Positions 1 through 10,920 of a DNA stretch of 52,500 bases are shown in pieces; the stretch's first letter is position 1; the number at the start of each line of letters is the position of its first letter. The notes beneath the pieces are model-generated. The model did no database searches and was not told the origin of the DNA. It was given only the letters and a program-made list of their open reading frames with translations. Source of the DNA: Glandiceps talaboti (lineage: Eukaryota > Hemichordata > Enteropneusta > Spengelidae); the NCBI RefSeq assembly GCF_964340395.1, contig NC_135551.1, positions 30,968,955 to 31,021,454 on the forward strand, given 5' to 3'. The translations under genes and the position numbers were made by a program.

Positions 1-47
1 ACCAACCAACCAACCAACCAACCAACCAACCACCCACCCACCCACCT
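1..47. repeat. (AACC)n microsatellite at window edge
   Basis: The window opens inside an AACC tetranucleotide run that degrades to ACCC. A short run of the same motif recurs at about 460-478, and AACC also appears in the 3' flank of the last gene. The true left end lies outside the window. Confidence 0.9.
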
Positions 48-2010
48 ACCAACCCATCCAAAACCTCTCCCTTCCTTTTTACCCACCCAACCAGTCAGCA
101 ATAACTCTATATACCTGGTCGTTTAACCACTACTACGTCGAGCAGATTAAGGTACCGTAGTACATTCGTAGTGTATAAGGTATTACAGATTTCATCATAC
201 CTTATACACTTCACTGGGCACACATATTTTTTTATGAGCAAGACAACATTAGAAGTAATTGGATATGAGATCCTTATCAATGCTCCCCACTGAGTGACAC
301 AATAACAACAAATATAGTCAGGTACTAAGACATACACAGAGCATCTGAAGTTCTGGTGAAGCCAAACACGTTTACTGAACATCCACATTTTAAAATAAGC
401 ATCCAAAAAACTTCATTAAAACTATAGCTCAACTTCCCATAGAAAGAGTAAATTTATTACCAACCAACCAACCAACCAAAACGTTTATGTTTACTTCAAA
501 TTCACAATTTTTCTGCAACTAATATAGACGCTGTAAGTTCCAAACGAAAGAAAACATTAATGTTTGTCACAAAATCGAAGCTTTAATGGAAGAAAAAATA
601 TAGAAACCATAACTTTATCACGAACCAAAGCTTACATGTATACCTCCAAATCATATCAAAACTTAACCAGTGCAACATAAGATTATAATCAAAATCAAAG
701 CTTTCAGGCAACAACATATTTAGAGACCGAAACAAACCATAAATTCACTAAATTAAGCTGACAAGTAGAGCTTTGATTTCGAGGCACATGGTGTACGTAC
801 TTTTGGATTCCAGCTTCTGTAGTTTTGCTACCTAAGTTAGAAACCAAAACTTTAACGTTTTAAATCAAAGCTTTACTTGTCAGCGTAATTTAGTCTGCCA
901 TAATTACACTTGGAAACCATTGAACTTTATTATATAAAAACAATTCGATCTAAAATAAGTAATTTTTTTTACATTGTAAATTATTTGAGAGTACAATACA
1001 ACAACCTGTTTCAAATTGTCCTCTTATTTTGTCAATTCACTAAAACCTTGAAATTCCAATCCATTTATAATACGCTCCATGTACATTCTGCAATTTTATG
1101 TCGAATACTGTGTTTAAATAGTTGATGGTTGAGGCAGGCCTTTAAAATTCAAGCTGTCCGACGCCCGTGGCAAGTAAACTGTGTGTGGACAAGCGAAAAC
1201 ACCAATCCGTTCGCCCGACGGACAAGTGAATTTCGTGTGAAAATTACCAGCTTTGACATTAAAAACAGTGGACGTATCTCGACAAAATCACATTGTAACA
1301 GGGAAAGAAGTGAGTGAGAGTGACACAAATGTAATTGGATTTTTGTTATACAGAATGTTGCGAAACCACTTCAAGTTAATGCGATACTATGCGATCTATT
1401 CTGTCAACCTTGCAACGGCAGAACTCTCCCACAGCAGATCAAAACATTTAGCTAAGTAATTAGCAAATCTATGAAAGTATTGACCTTGAAAATTACTGTC
1501 ATGACTTTCGTTGGTTACACGTTAGTCGGTACTATACTTCGCTAGATAGAATCAGGAGAACTCAGTTCAAAACTAACTTGATATGTACATGCATATCGCT
1601 ACGATAGTCAGACTCTTCTGCCCCATCACCGGTATTTGTACTTCCGAATATGGCATCGATGCTTCCACATTGCACTCTCTCATGTCGAAATGTCTCTAGA
1701 TTATCCCATAATATTCCTTTCGTGGTTTAAAAAAACAAAACAGTTATATATAATAATGTTTTATAATCGATTTCAACTTGTCGTAGTCTAAAATCCATTA
1801 TGCTGTCGTATTCATAAGCAAAAGATCTGAGTTTCTTGAGTAATTACTGTTGACATGGTTTACAAATTCATTTAGCCAGCAATGTGGTGTTTAGATACCC
1901 CACAAAGTGTCCGTTATGACTGACACTGATAGAACGGACGAATACAAAACGATACATTTTATGTCTCTCTATAACTTAAGTAAACAACACTGCCATATAT
2001 CCAAAGTCAG
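48..2010. other. gene-free flank
   Basis: I see no coding exon here. Open frames are short and AT-rich, without recognisable domains or good splice signals. The AAAGCTTT-like word recurs between about 577 and 875, partly explained by the foldback at 747-894. Confidence 0.6.
747..894. repeat. foldback (inverted repeat) element
   Basis: The stretch 747-779 is the near-perfect reverse complement of 863-894. Both arms read actaaatt, one variable base, then gctgacaag followed by an agctttgattt core, with about two mismatches. The spacer is about 80 bp. It resembles a small MITE or foldback element; no clear target-site duplication could be assigned. Confidence 0.65.
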
Positions 2011-2012
2011 AT

Positions 2013-2221
2013 GAGTTGGTGTGTGTATGTGTATGTGTATGTGTGTGTGTGTGTGTGTGTGCGTGCGCGCGCGTACATGCATGTATGCATGTATGTATGT
2101 ATGTATGTATGTATGTATGTATGTATGTATGTATGTATGTATGTATGTGTGTGTGTGTATGTATGTATGTATGTATGTATGTATGTGTGTGTGTATGTAT
2201 GTATGTATGTATGTATGTATG

Positions 2222-2252
<31 letters not shown>

Positions 2253-2317
2253 GTATGTATGTGTATGTGTATGTATGTGTATGTGTATGTGTGTATGTAT
2301 ATATGTGTGTGTATGTA

Positions 2318-2365
<48 letters not shown>

Positions 2366-2381
2366 TGTGTGTGTGTGTGTA
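2013..2381. repeat. compound GT / GTAT microsatellite
   Basis: A run of GT, GTAT and CATG-type units over about 370 bp. It creates long low-complexity open frames (Cys-Val-Tyr-Met repeats) in three frames on the plus strand; these are not genes. Confidence 0.97.
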
Positions 2382-2663
2382 AACGTAGACGACTCTTTAA
2401 ATTAATACTGCATCTGTACCCATTAGTTGTCTGTGTTGCATTAGGATAAAAATTAATATTAGAATTGGGATGGGCTTGACAATTCTGCTGGGGTGAACTA
2501 TGTTGTTGTTTTTGTCTTTTTTAGTCACACTAACATCAGTAATGATCACTTACCTTTTAGACTCCATCGCAATCATGCACACTACACAAAAATCATTATA
2601 TTAATTATAACCTACATTAATAATGAGGCAGGAGATAGCCATGGATATTTGTGTCTGCCGAGA

Positions 2664-2767
2664 GAGAGAGAGGGGGGGGGAGGGGAGAGAGACATACATA
2701 CTCAGAGAGACAGAGATGTTGCCGCGAATTTTAGGAGCTCTATTAAAGGGGAGGAGGCTGTGAACAT

Positions 2768-2822
<55 letters not shown>
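2664..2822. repeat. GA-rich tract and (CA)n microsatellite
   Basis: A GA/G-rich tract at about 2660-2715 is followed by unique sequence and then an uninterrupted CA run at 2771-2822. Open frames over it are repeat artefacts. Confidence 0.95.
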
Positions 2823-2828
<6 letters not shown>

Positions 2829-3140
2829 AATTATGTTCGTTCACTAAGTGTCGTGCAACAAATGGGAAATTCGCTGAAGAAAGTTATAATATTTATACCA
2901 GCGGCAGTAGCCCTACCAGTGCCCTATCACTGCCTTGACAGTTTGATATCCAAGTCTCTGGGCTATATATGTGATATAGTGAAAGTCAGTTACAATGTAC
3001 TACTGTGACAGCATAGATAGTCATTGAACCATGTAGTGATTTAGAATTAGTAGTAAGAATATGACCAGATTGGATTGTTCTTATCTATATAATATTTATA
3101 GGGCAACGATCGTCAGGAAAAGGGTGATCTTCACAGACAG

Positions 3141-3218
3141 TCACGTGGCGTAAGTTTCAACTGTAAGAATATTAATTGACGTCAAAACCAATTGGATTCT
3201 TTCTATGCGGTGACGTCA
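3141..3218 (+). promoter_or_regulatory. paired CRE elements upstream of the GPCR
   Basis: Two perfect TGACGTCA palindromes lie at 3177-3184 and 3211-3218, 34 bp apart, with a CCAAT/ATTGG palindrome (3187-3196) between them and a CACGTG E-box near 3143. TGACGTCA is the full cAMP-response element bound by CREB/ATF factors. The cluster ends about 130 bp before the receptor start codon, a plausible core-promoter position. Function is inferred from sequence only. Confidence 0.6.
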
Positions 3219-3254
3219 TACCAAATTATCATATCATCCTACACCTCAGTCCGT

Positions 3255-3361
3255 ATGTTGTCTCCCGTATCAATTCAGTATTAGTTGACAACAACTGAAC
3301 ACATCACTTCATGTTCTCTGTTCATCACCATATTGTTAACATCGACAGTCATGGCAAATGA
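3255..3361 (+). promoter_or_regulatory. two upstream ORFs in the receptor leader
   Basis: If transcription starts upstream of 3255, two short ORFs precede the receptor. One has 9 codons (3255-3284). The other has 16 codons (3311-3361) and overlaps the receptor ATG at 3351 in another frame, ending eight bases past it. Such an overlapping uORF normally lowers translation of the main frame. A 5' UTR intron could remove them; this was not resolved. Confidence 0.4.
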
Positions 3362-4517
3362 AACTAACAGTAGTTACGTCGTGGACAATGGTTTTCCCTT
3401 CCCCACCATCAATCTTGGTTCGGAGGAAATCTTTGACTTTAATAACAGTTTTGGAAATATGTCGGTGTCTGGACTAGTAGGACCTGAAGCATACGTAATT
3501 CCTTCAATATTCGCGTTGATATTCTTCATCGGTGTTATTGGCAATGGGACACTTGTACGTATAGTGGTGATGAATCAAGATATGAGGAGTGTACCCAATG
3601 TCTTTATTGCAAGTCTTGCAGTGGGAGATCTTTTACTGTTGTTAGTTTTTGTACCGTTCAACGCTATCACCTACATGACATCATCTTGGCCACTTGGTGA
3701 GCCAATGTGCAAGATTGTCAACGGTGTCCAAGTGGCCAGTACGGCTGTGTCAGTGTTCACTCTGACAGCTTTAAGCGCCGATCGCTACCAAGCCATCGTC
3801 AATCCTATGAACAAAAAAGCGACCCATATGATGCGACGCACGTACATGAAAGTCGTCTTCATATGGTGTTTATCAATTTCGTTGGGTGTCCCTACAATGG
3901 TGTACGGTGGTTTATGGAAATACACCTATAATGATGGAACTGAGGTGCCGTACTGTCGTGCTATACCGCCACTGATGACATTTCTCGATCACCTGCAAAC
4001 AGCTATGATGTTCGTCCTGCTGTATTTGGTTCCCCTGGCCATCATTAGTGTTTATTATGTTCTAATCGCTATCAAGCTGGTACGCAGTTCTAAACACGTA
4101 CTTGGTGAAAGTTTACGCAACGAGCACAAACAACTACGAGCGAGGAAACGAGTTGCCAAAGTGGTATTGGTTTTTGTCCTGATATTTGGCATTTGCTGGC
4201 TACCGTATCATCTCTTCAATATGCTTCTCTCTTTCAGCACTGACAAAAGCAGATACGAGAATTACGGTATGATGTTTTTCCGATCGCTTGGCAACATCAT
4301 GGCTTATGCTAACTCTTGTGTCAACCCTCTTGCTCTGTATTTCCTAAGTAAAACATTTAAGAGTTACTACAATCGCTACATCCTTTGTTGCCTGTCGTCG
4401 AGGGAACCACGGAACGGCCTAGTGAAGGACTATCGCGACAACAGTTCATTCAAACGCTCACCAAGCCGCACTTACAGTAGTCGTCTTACGCACCGAACAA
4501 TGGTTTTTTCTGTTTAA
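3351..4517 (+). CDS. bombesin/GRP-like neuropeptide G-protein-coupled receptor
   Basis: Intronless rhodopsin-class receptor of 388 residues, expected in the plasma membrane and coupling an extracellular peptide to G proteins. Visible hallmarks: a glycosylated N-terminus (NET, NSS, NNS, NMS sequons); GN in TM1; LAVGD in TM2; Cys120 and Cys202 for the TM3-ECL2 disulfide; a TALSADRYQAI segment with DRY at 144-146; basic ICL3 (RARKR); CWLPYH in TM6 (282-287); NPLALY at 325-330; and a CC palmitoylation pair at 346-347. The ALSADRY context and the SVFTLTALSA run match vertebrate GRP/neuromedin-B receptors and insect CCHamide receptors, so the ligand is probably bombesin/CCHamide-like, but this is not provable here. 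The frame stays open upstream to 3285 without an ATG; the ATG at 3351 has G at -3 and +4. Upstream CREs and uORFs may regulate it. Confidence 0.9.
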   Translation: MANETNSSYVVDNGFPFPTINLGSEEIFDFNNSFGNMSVSGLVGPEAYVIPSIFALIFFIGVIGNGTLVRIVVMNQDMRSVPNVFIASLAVGDLLLLLVFVPFNAITYMTSSWPLGEPMCKIVNGVQVASTAVSVFTLTALSADRYQAIVNPMNKKATHMMRRTYMKVVFIWCLSISLGVPTMVYGGLWKYTYNDGTEVPYCRAIPPLMTFLDHLQTAMMFVLLYLVPLAIISVYYVLIAIKLVRSSKHVLGESLRNEHKQLRARKRVAKVVLVFVLIFGICWLPYHLFNMLLSFSTDKSRYENYGMMFFRSLGNIMAYANSCVNPLALYFLSKTFKSYYNRYILCCLSSREPRNGLVKDYRDNSSFKRSPSRTYSSRLTHRTMVFSV

Positions 4518-4634
4518 AAACTTTACTAACTGTAGAAGAACATGGAAGACGGACACGGCATTCTAATTTGTGTGAAAAATTCGGACTGAAATATATGAAA
4601 TAGAGGAAGAGATAATCTTTATGTCTGTGTACCT

Positions 4635-4835
4635 AACGTACACATAGGGGTGTGCAATATTTCATAGATTGTTGTTTTCCTGGTCTGCAGACTAAATATA
4701 ACAACCTTTTGACTATATATTCCTACCTGTAAGGAAAAAAGAGGTAGGAATATATAGTCAAAAGGTTGTTATATTTAGTCTGTAGACCAGGAAAACAACA
4801 ATCTATGAAATATTACACACCCCTATGAACGTACA
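4635..4835. mobile_element. hAT-type MITE, full-length inverted repeat with 8-bp TSD
   Basis: Two 86-bp arms (4643-4728 and 4742-4827) are reverse complements with only two mismatches, around a 13-base loop. The termini read CATAGGGGTGTG, close to typical hAT ends. The element is flanked on both sides by the identical octamer aacgtaca (4635-4642 and 4828-4835), a perfect target-site duplication of the length made by hAT transposases. It has no coding capacity. Near-identity of the arms and TSD implies recent insertion, about 120 bp past the receptor stop codon and possibly in its 3' UTR, where it would fold into a long RNA hairpin. Confidence 0.93.
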
Positions 4836-4930
4836 TGACTGTTTGGTTTACCAGACGATTCAACAAACAAACAACGAATGTCTATCTGTACATGTAAATG
4901 ACATTAGTACTTTGTAGGGACGCTGTGATT

Positions 4931-4962
4931 AATAACTATTACACCTTTGTGTAATAGTTATT
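4931..4962. repeat. perfect 14-bp hairpin
   Basis: The arms 4931-4944 and 4949-4962 are perfectly complementary (aataactattacac) around a CTTT loop. It lies about 95 bp beyond the MITE. It could form a stem in a receptor 3' UTR or be a relic of another foldback. Role unknown. Confidence 0.7.
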
Positions 4963-7900
4963 GTGTAAGTTTTCTCTCCTGAACATTACGAGAGCAAAGA
5001 AGTTTTTGAAATTTCTCAGATTTTAACAGGAAACTTTAAGGTTCTTTGTCAGATTTGAAGAATGTGACCCTTTGTGAAATACATCATGAACTACTGTACG
5101 CACTAGTCGAGAATGTAGACGTGTCCAGTCAGTTACATAAAATGGAAAAAAATCTATCTGTACAGAAGCTCCAAAGATCAAACTCGTTGTCAAACATATA
5201 TTGACAATTTGTACACGCTGATCTAATGACTCGTAGTGTTGTTAGTCGTAAATGTAGTAGACTTTTAAGTAAGTAATCAAACATTTTACATGTTGCATTA
5301 TACATTATCTTTATGTTTAAATATTTAAAGTGTAGAATCGACCAACAGTATTCATCAACGTGGTAAATCAAATGCTTGTACGTCCTAACCTTAGAATTAG
5401 TGTGATTCATATATAGACATGTTATACAATTTTGATGAGCTGCCTGTGTATCAGATCACTGTACAGAACTGATGTACGTTACCTAGGTTACAGTTACTTG
5501 GGTGTCAAAACTTCCAAGTCGACACTACTGGCGATGTACACTTCTAGATATTAGTGGGCGTATTATTCAACGACCTTCGTTATGTTGGCCTAAGTGTATG
5601 TATCAGTTTGTATTGTCCGTCGATAACCAACCTATGAATTTTAAAATAGAAAGTATACAGGTAATGACAATGATGTGATTATTAGCCGGTGACCATCCTT
5701 ATACACATTATAATCTATTGACGTACATATATTTCTACTTGTATGTATCAAAGTAAATCAGGGGAATACACACACGCATTGCCTCTCCTAGTCATTACTC
5801 AGAAACGTTAATGTTTACCCGTACATTTTCAGTAAACAGTATAGGTAACAATTATGTTAAGTAACTTACATAACGAAGACAAAATGCCGACAGGTTGATT
5901 GAAAATTGGCCGAGAACTTAATACAGTATCCTATACATGACTATAATGGACTTTGTGTGGTGTAGTCAAATTAATAGCCATTTTATACAATTTCTCCACT
6001 ACTTACATTGCGTTCTCACGAGTATACCGTCCCCTATTTCTTCAAAACCTAATGGCAATCAAATGTTCTATATAGTATTTAATTGAGTGAATGCAACATG
6101 AGTGCAAACCTGAGATATACCTCGTTACAAGACGTGTTATTTGTGATAGTTGAGCAAATTAGCTTGTCGCCATATGGGACAAAATCGAACACTCGAAGCA
6201 CTCATGAATGCCAGTCAGTCAACACGATTGATTGACAGACTAGGTAACTACTGTACGTCTTATACCATAGTATGGAAGTTATACTTCCGTGGTTATATTA
6301 TCGCAAATAGTTGCTAACCACAACTCAATTACACACGGCGCCAAGTAAACCTTACATGCCGTACTTGAGGTACATCGGGTACATCGATTTTATAGAAGAC
6401 GGCAAACAACCGAATCTAACCGCGAGTTCGGGTACTTACATTGTGAGTACTGGTTTTCACCACAATATTCTTTCTTACTTTACTTTAAATGTGTTGTACG
6501 TGTCATATACTCAGTTATTTTGTAGTGGTGTATTAAAGTAAGATTTGCACAATGATTAAAACGATCTGAAAACTTCAATTTGGATGATCGATTCTTGTAT
6601 TATATTTGAAAGCTATTGGTTGGATACACAACTAGATTCACGTACACTCTGAAGACACACAATTATCATCCAATTCTGAAGACACACAATTGTGTAGACG
6701 CAGATAGCTAGATTCAAATATGCAACACAGGTGCAGCCAACGAGTCAATTTTTTCTGAATTCATTTTAAAAAGCGCAAAAAGAGTTGTATTATATTGACA
6801 CGGTTTTCTCATATATTCAATATTGACGATTAAAGAGGAAAGTCAAAATTGTTCGTATGTGCCCCTCCCCCACTGCCCCTGCCCCAACTGGATCCACAGC
6901 CCACCGTCCCAGGAATGTCTTTGTATGCTTTCCTTTCCCCCTTTTCCCATCATTCTGCTCCACATTTTCTTCCCACGAGATAACTACATTAACGATTAAT
7001 TATTTAATCAAACACAGTGACCATAAAAACATGAACCAATCGCATTTTCATTAAATGTCACTCTTCTAAATTTGATAAGGCTCAAATGCTACCTGATTCC
7101 TCTCCCTTCTCCTCTTACCCAATCAACTGAAATACAGGTTTTTGCCCGCTGAAATAGTCACTGTTTTTCACCTCCCATAGATCAAAAGAGAAAATAGTGT
7201 GGGAACAGCTTTTCGCACGAACAGTTTCGTTGGCTACATCTGGCATCAGTTCGTTTACCGCTATCGGAATAGGTATTCAACCTTGGTTCGACTGTGAGGG
7301 GAGGGATGAACTGTGCTGTGGAGGGGAAATACTGTTCGTATACGCTCAATGAGTTCACAAATGTAATGAACAGTGGATAGAATATGAACGTCAGGGGGCG
7401 CTATTGGAAGCTAGCTTCAGTCGTATTATTTTGAGAGAATATCAAAACGTTACACACACAATTTTGGTAGCGTGGATAATTTCACAAATTTGAATAAATT
7501 CGTGTCTCTTTTATCTTTTTCACAGATTTTGCACATCTTTATAACAAAGTTACCTACTTGTATAGAATTTAATAGAGAGTGTGGGTTTTATCCTTCCACA
7601 GTACATAGAAGTACTAACACAACCCATAACCCTAATAATGATTATCACTATTATTATCAACCACCATTACACATACAATAAAATATGATCATAATAAAAC
7701 GTAAAATATCAGAGTTACAACACCCAAACACCCACCCCATGGTTATCATCTATGACAAGTATTCCCTTTTACCTTCAGTTTATTCAATTTTCAGTTCTGA
7801 CTATAGTGGCTTATACCAAAATAATGTTGTTGGACGCGTAATCTTGTTTGCATGGGTGGATGCATAGAATACTAGTATAATATGTTACTAACAGAATGGC

Positions 7901-8236
7901 GTTGCTACATTTACTCCATCTCAGCTTGTATGGATGGATACAAAAAAATAATACCATTACCAGTTGTACTGCAAGTATATATGGAAATTTTCCTGTATCA
8001 AGCGAGCATAGTGTATGGAGAAGACCACGTTATTCGACAGTTCGTATTCGCTGCTGGTTGAAGTCAGAAGACGACTGTATACACAACCATGGAACTGAGG
8101 GCGCAGTTTATACTACTACGACAAACTGGAAAGTCATGACTGTCTTAGAGGAAACCAATATAAAGCCCTTTGGTGTCAAAATGTTAATATACGATTGTAA
8201 CACGTCAATGTATGATGGTATAACATCGTCATATAA
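4963..8236. other. gene-free AT-rich region
   Basis: No exon, RNA gene or transposon was recognised. Open frames (5129-5410 minus, 6311-6541 plus, 7472-7681 plus and 7896-8261 plus are the longest) show no domain and no matching splice context. A short near-duplicate built on 'tctgaagacacacaatt' sits at about 6650-6695. Confidence 0.55.
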
Positions 8237-8626
8237 GTATTCAGACCCTTTCAGACAATAATTTCCAAGCTTTATTAGACAGCACCAACATGTAAAAACC
8301 AACTACATAGGTTGAAATATTTAAAAAGATTAATTAGCATCTTGACAGACTGTAAGATACGTCATGACGGTCCGTCCTCACCGGCTTCCTCTCACCCGGC
8401 GTGGGGGTTGGCCGATGTGTGAGGGCGCCTCGTCATGGCGTACCTTACAGACAACTTGACAGTGAGGTGTGGGGGGATGTGCTTTAAACTGGGATATGTC
8501 CACCTCTTGTGGGGGTCCTACGGGGTCTCCCCCTAGAAGCTCTGGAGGTTTTACTCTTACAGCCAAATTTTAGGTTATTCAGACCCTTTCAAGCAATAAC
8601 TTCCAAGCTTTACAAGACAGCACCAT
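8237..8626. mobile_element. TIR-type repeat inside a ~52-bp direct duplication
   Basis: Segments 8237-8289 and 8574-8626 are diverged direct repeats (both contain cagaccctttca and ccaagcttta). Between them, 8348-8369 and 8431-8452 form a 22-bp inverted pair (gactgtaagatacgtcatga type, about three mismatches) around a GC-rich core containing gtgtgagggcgcc. The same inverted terminus occurs at about 32847 and 37490, and the core word recurs at about 37425. This supports a dispersed non-coding element family. The class is unassigned. Confidence 0.6.
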
Positions 8627-9684
8627 CAAGTACTAGTATCAGAAATGAAATTATTCTTTATGCACTAACCATCAGTACAACTGATTATTGTATCATCATA
8701 ATACCATTATGACAGTAAAAGGTTGGTGCATCTGATTGTTGGTTGACTGTATGAGTGACCTAGCTCTGGGAGTGAGGGAGTGCGAGGGGTCTCCCCCTAG
8801 CAGATCGGGAAATATTAAAGAATATAGGTAAGAAACAGGGACAAGAAAAAATTCCCCAGTTAAGACAAGGTCATGCCACTGTAGAAATGGATTTTTTCTT
8901 CCATCAAAATACAAAACCCAATGACCCCCCCCCCCCCCATTCCAAAATTTTCAAAACAGGATGACCCCCCTGCCAATTTCAATAACAGGCAAAGATGTGT
9001 GGAAACAATACAATAATTTCCCATATCACGCCATGGTGCACTTTGCCCAAATATGACAAGTGTGTGCTCATCAATATCCGTTCACTGTGTGATTTGGCTT
9101 TGACGTTTTCTCAATATCTTACATTATTTTACATAAAATAATGGTTTGCTATCAATTTATGTGGTTATGTGAGTCAAATAATGGTTCTGTGTCACATAGA
9201 GTATACGATAAAACCTTTATGATATAGATATGGGTTTCGTGGACTTAGTAATAGAGCTTACAGGCCATCCTAAATTCAGACCCTTCCACTGTACAACCCC
9301 AGTCCACAAAACTCATATCAAGGCTGTAAAGATTAGTATGAGGTGGACAACCTCAAAATTAGACACAAGAAGACATAATTAATACCTTATATCTATTTAT
9401 TGATATATTGTTATTACCAGTATTGTAATATATGTTAAATGTACACCATGGTTTCATGGACACTTACAATATACAAAACAATATCAACAAATATCATATA
9501 TCAGAAAAAAAAAGGATTTAAAATATTTCTATAATTATGTACAGCACACAAGTTTTAAAGCTAGTGTTTTGTTGTCTTGAGGTATCTATAAAGTATGTCA
9601 GATATGTGTCCACATGCAGAACACTGACTCAAAATGTACAATCACACTTTTTTTGTGTGCATTTTAACCCCTAAATTGTCTGTG
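8627..9684. other. gene-free, transposon-remnant region
   Basis: The word ggggtctccccctag occurs at about 8523 and 8789, suggesting related repeat fragments. A poly-C tract lies at about 8926-8938. I saw no coding exon. Confidence 0.5.
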
Positions 9685-10800
9685 TTGTGTATTGACCTCT
9701 AAATTGTATATCTCATATATATCGACCTCTAAACTGTATATTGACCTCTCTCATATATATTGACCCCTATCATATATATTGACCTCTAAACTGTATGTTT
9801 AATTCTCTCATATATATTGACCTCTAAACTGTATATTGACCTCTCTCATATATATTGACCCCTATCATATATATTGACCTCTAAACAGTATGTTGACCTC
9901 TCTCATATATATCGACCTCTAAACTGTATGTTGACCCCTCTCATATATATCGACCTCTAAACTGTATGTTGACCCCTCTCATATATATTGACCTCTAAAC
10001 TGTATATTGACCTCTCTCATATATATTGACCTCTAAACTGTATGTTGACCCCTCTCATATATATTGACCTCTAAACTGTATGTTGACCCCTCTCATATAT
10101 ATTGACCTCTAAACTGTATGTTGACCCCTCTCATATATATTGACCTCTAAACCGTATATTGACCCCTCTCATATATATTGACCTCTAAACTGTGTGTTGA
10201 CCCCTCTCATATATATTGACCTCTAAACTGTATGTTGACCCCTCTCATATATATCGACCTCTAAACTGTATATTGACCCCTCTCATATATATCGACCTCT
10301 AAACTGTATGTTGACCCCTATCATATATATCGACCTCTAAACTGTATGTTGACCCCTCTCATATATATCGACCTCTAAACTGTATGTTGCCCCTCTCATA
10401 TATATTGACCTCTAAACTGTATATTGACCCCTCTCATATATATCGACCTTTAAACTGTATATTGACCCCTCTCATATATATCGACCTCTAAACTGTATGT
10501 TGACCCCTCTCATATATATTGACCTCTAAACAGTATGTTGACCCCTCTCATATATATTGACCTCTAAACAGTATGTTGACCCCTCTCATATATATCGACC
10601 TCTAAACTGTATATTGACCCCTCTCATATATATCGACCTCTAAACTGTATGTTGACCCCTCTCATATATATTAAGTTCTAAACTGTATGTTGACCCCTCT
10701 CATATATATTGACCTCTAAACTGTATATTGACCCCTATCATATATATCGACCTCTAAACTGTATATTGACCCCTATAATATATATTGACCTCTACTTCTC
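9685..10800. repeat. 38-bp minisatellite (about 29 copies)
   Basis: Tandem units of about 38 bp, each pairing a 'tcatatatattgacctct' half with a 'aaactgtatgttgacccc' half. Variants include ATTGACC/ATCGACC and CTGT/CAGT. Degenerate half-units extend to about 10920. The internal half-unit similarity (ttgacctct versus ttgacccct) suggests the 38-mer arose from an older shorter repeat. Confidence 0.95.
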
Positions 10801-10920
10801 TTATCTATATTGACCTCTAAACTGTTTGTATACCAATCTTTAAATTGTATGTTGTATGTTGACCCTTGTTGTATATTGACCTCTAACCAGCATATTGACC
10901 TCTAAACTGTATGTTGACCC

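Noticed and set aside
2011-2449. Cys-Val-Tyr-Met repeat open frames
   Set aside because: Pure GT/GTAT microsatellite translation in several frames at once.
7896-8261. 121-codon open frame
   Set aside because: No recognisable motif, no splice context, and it runs into the direct repeat at 8237-8289.
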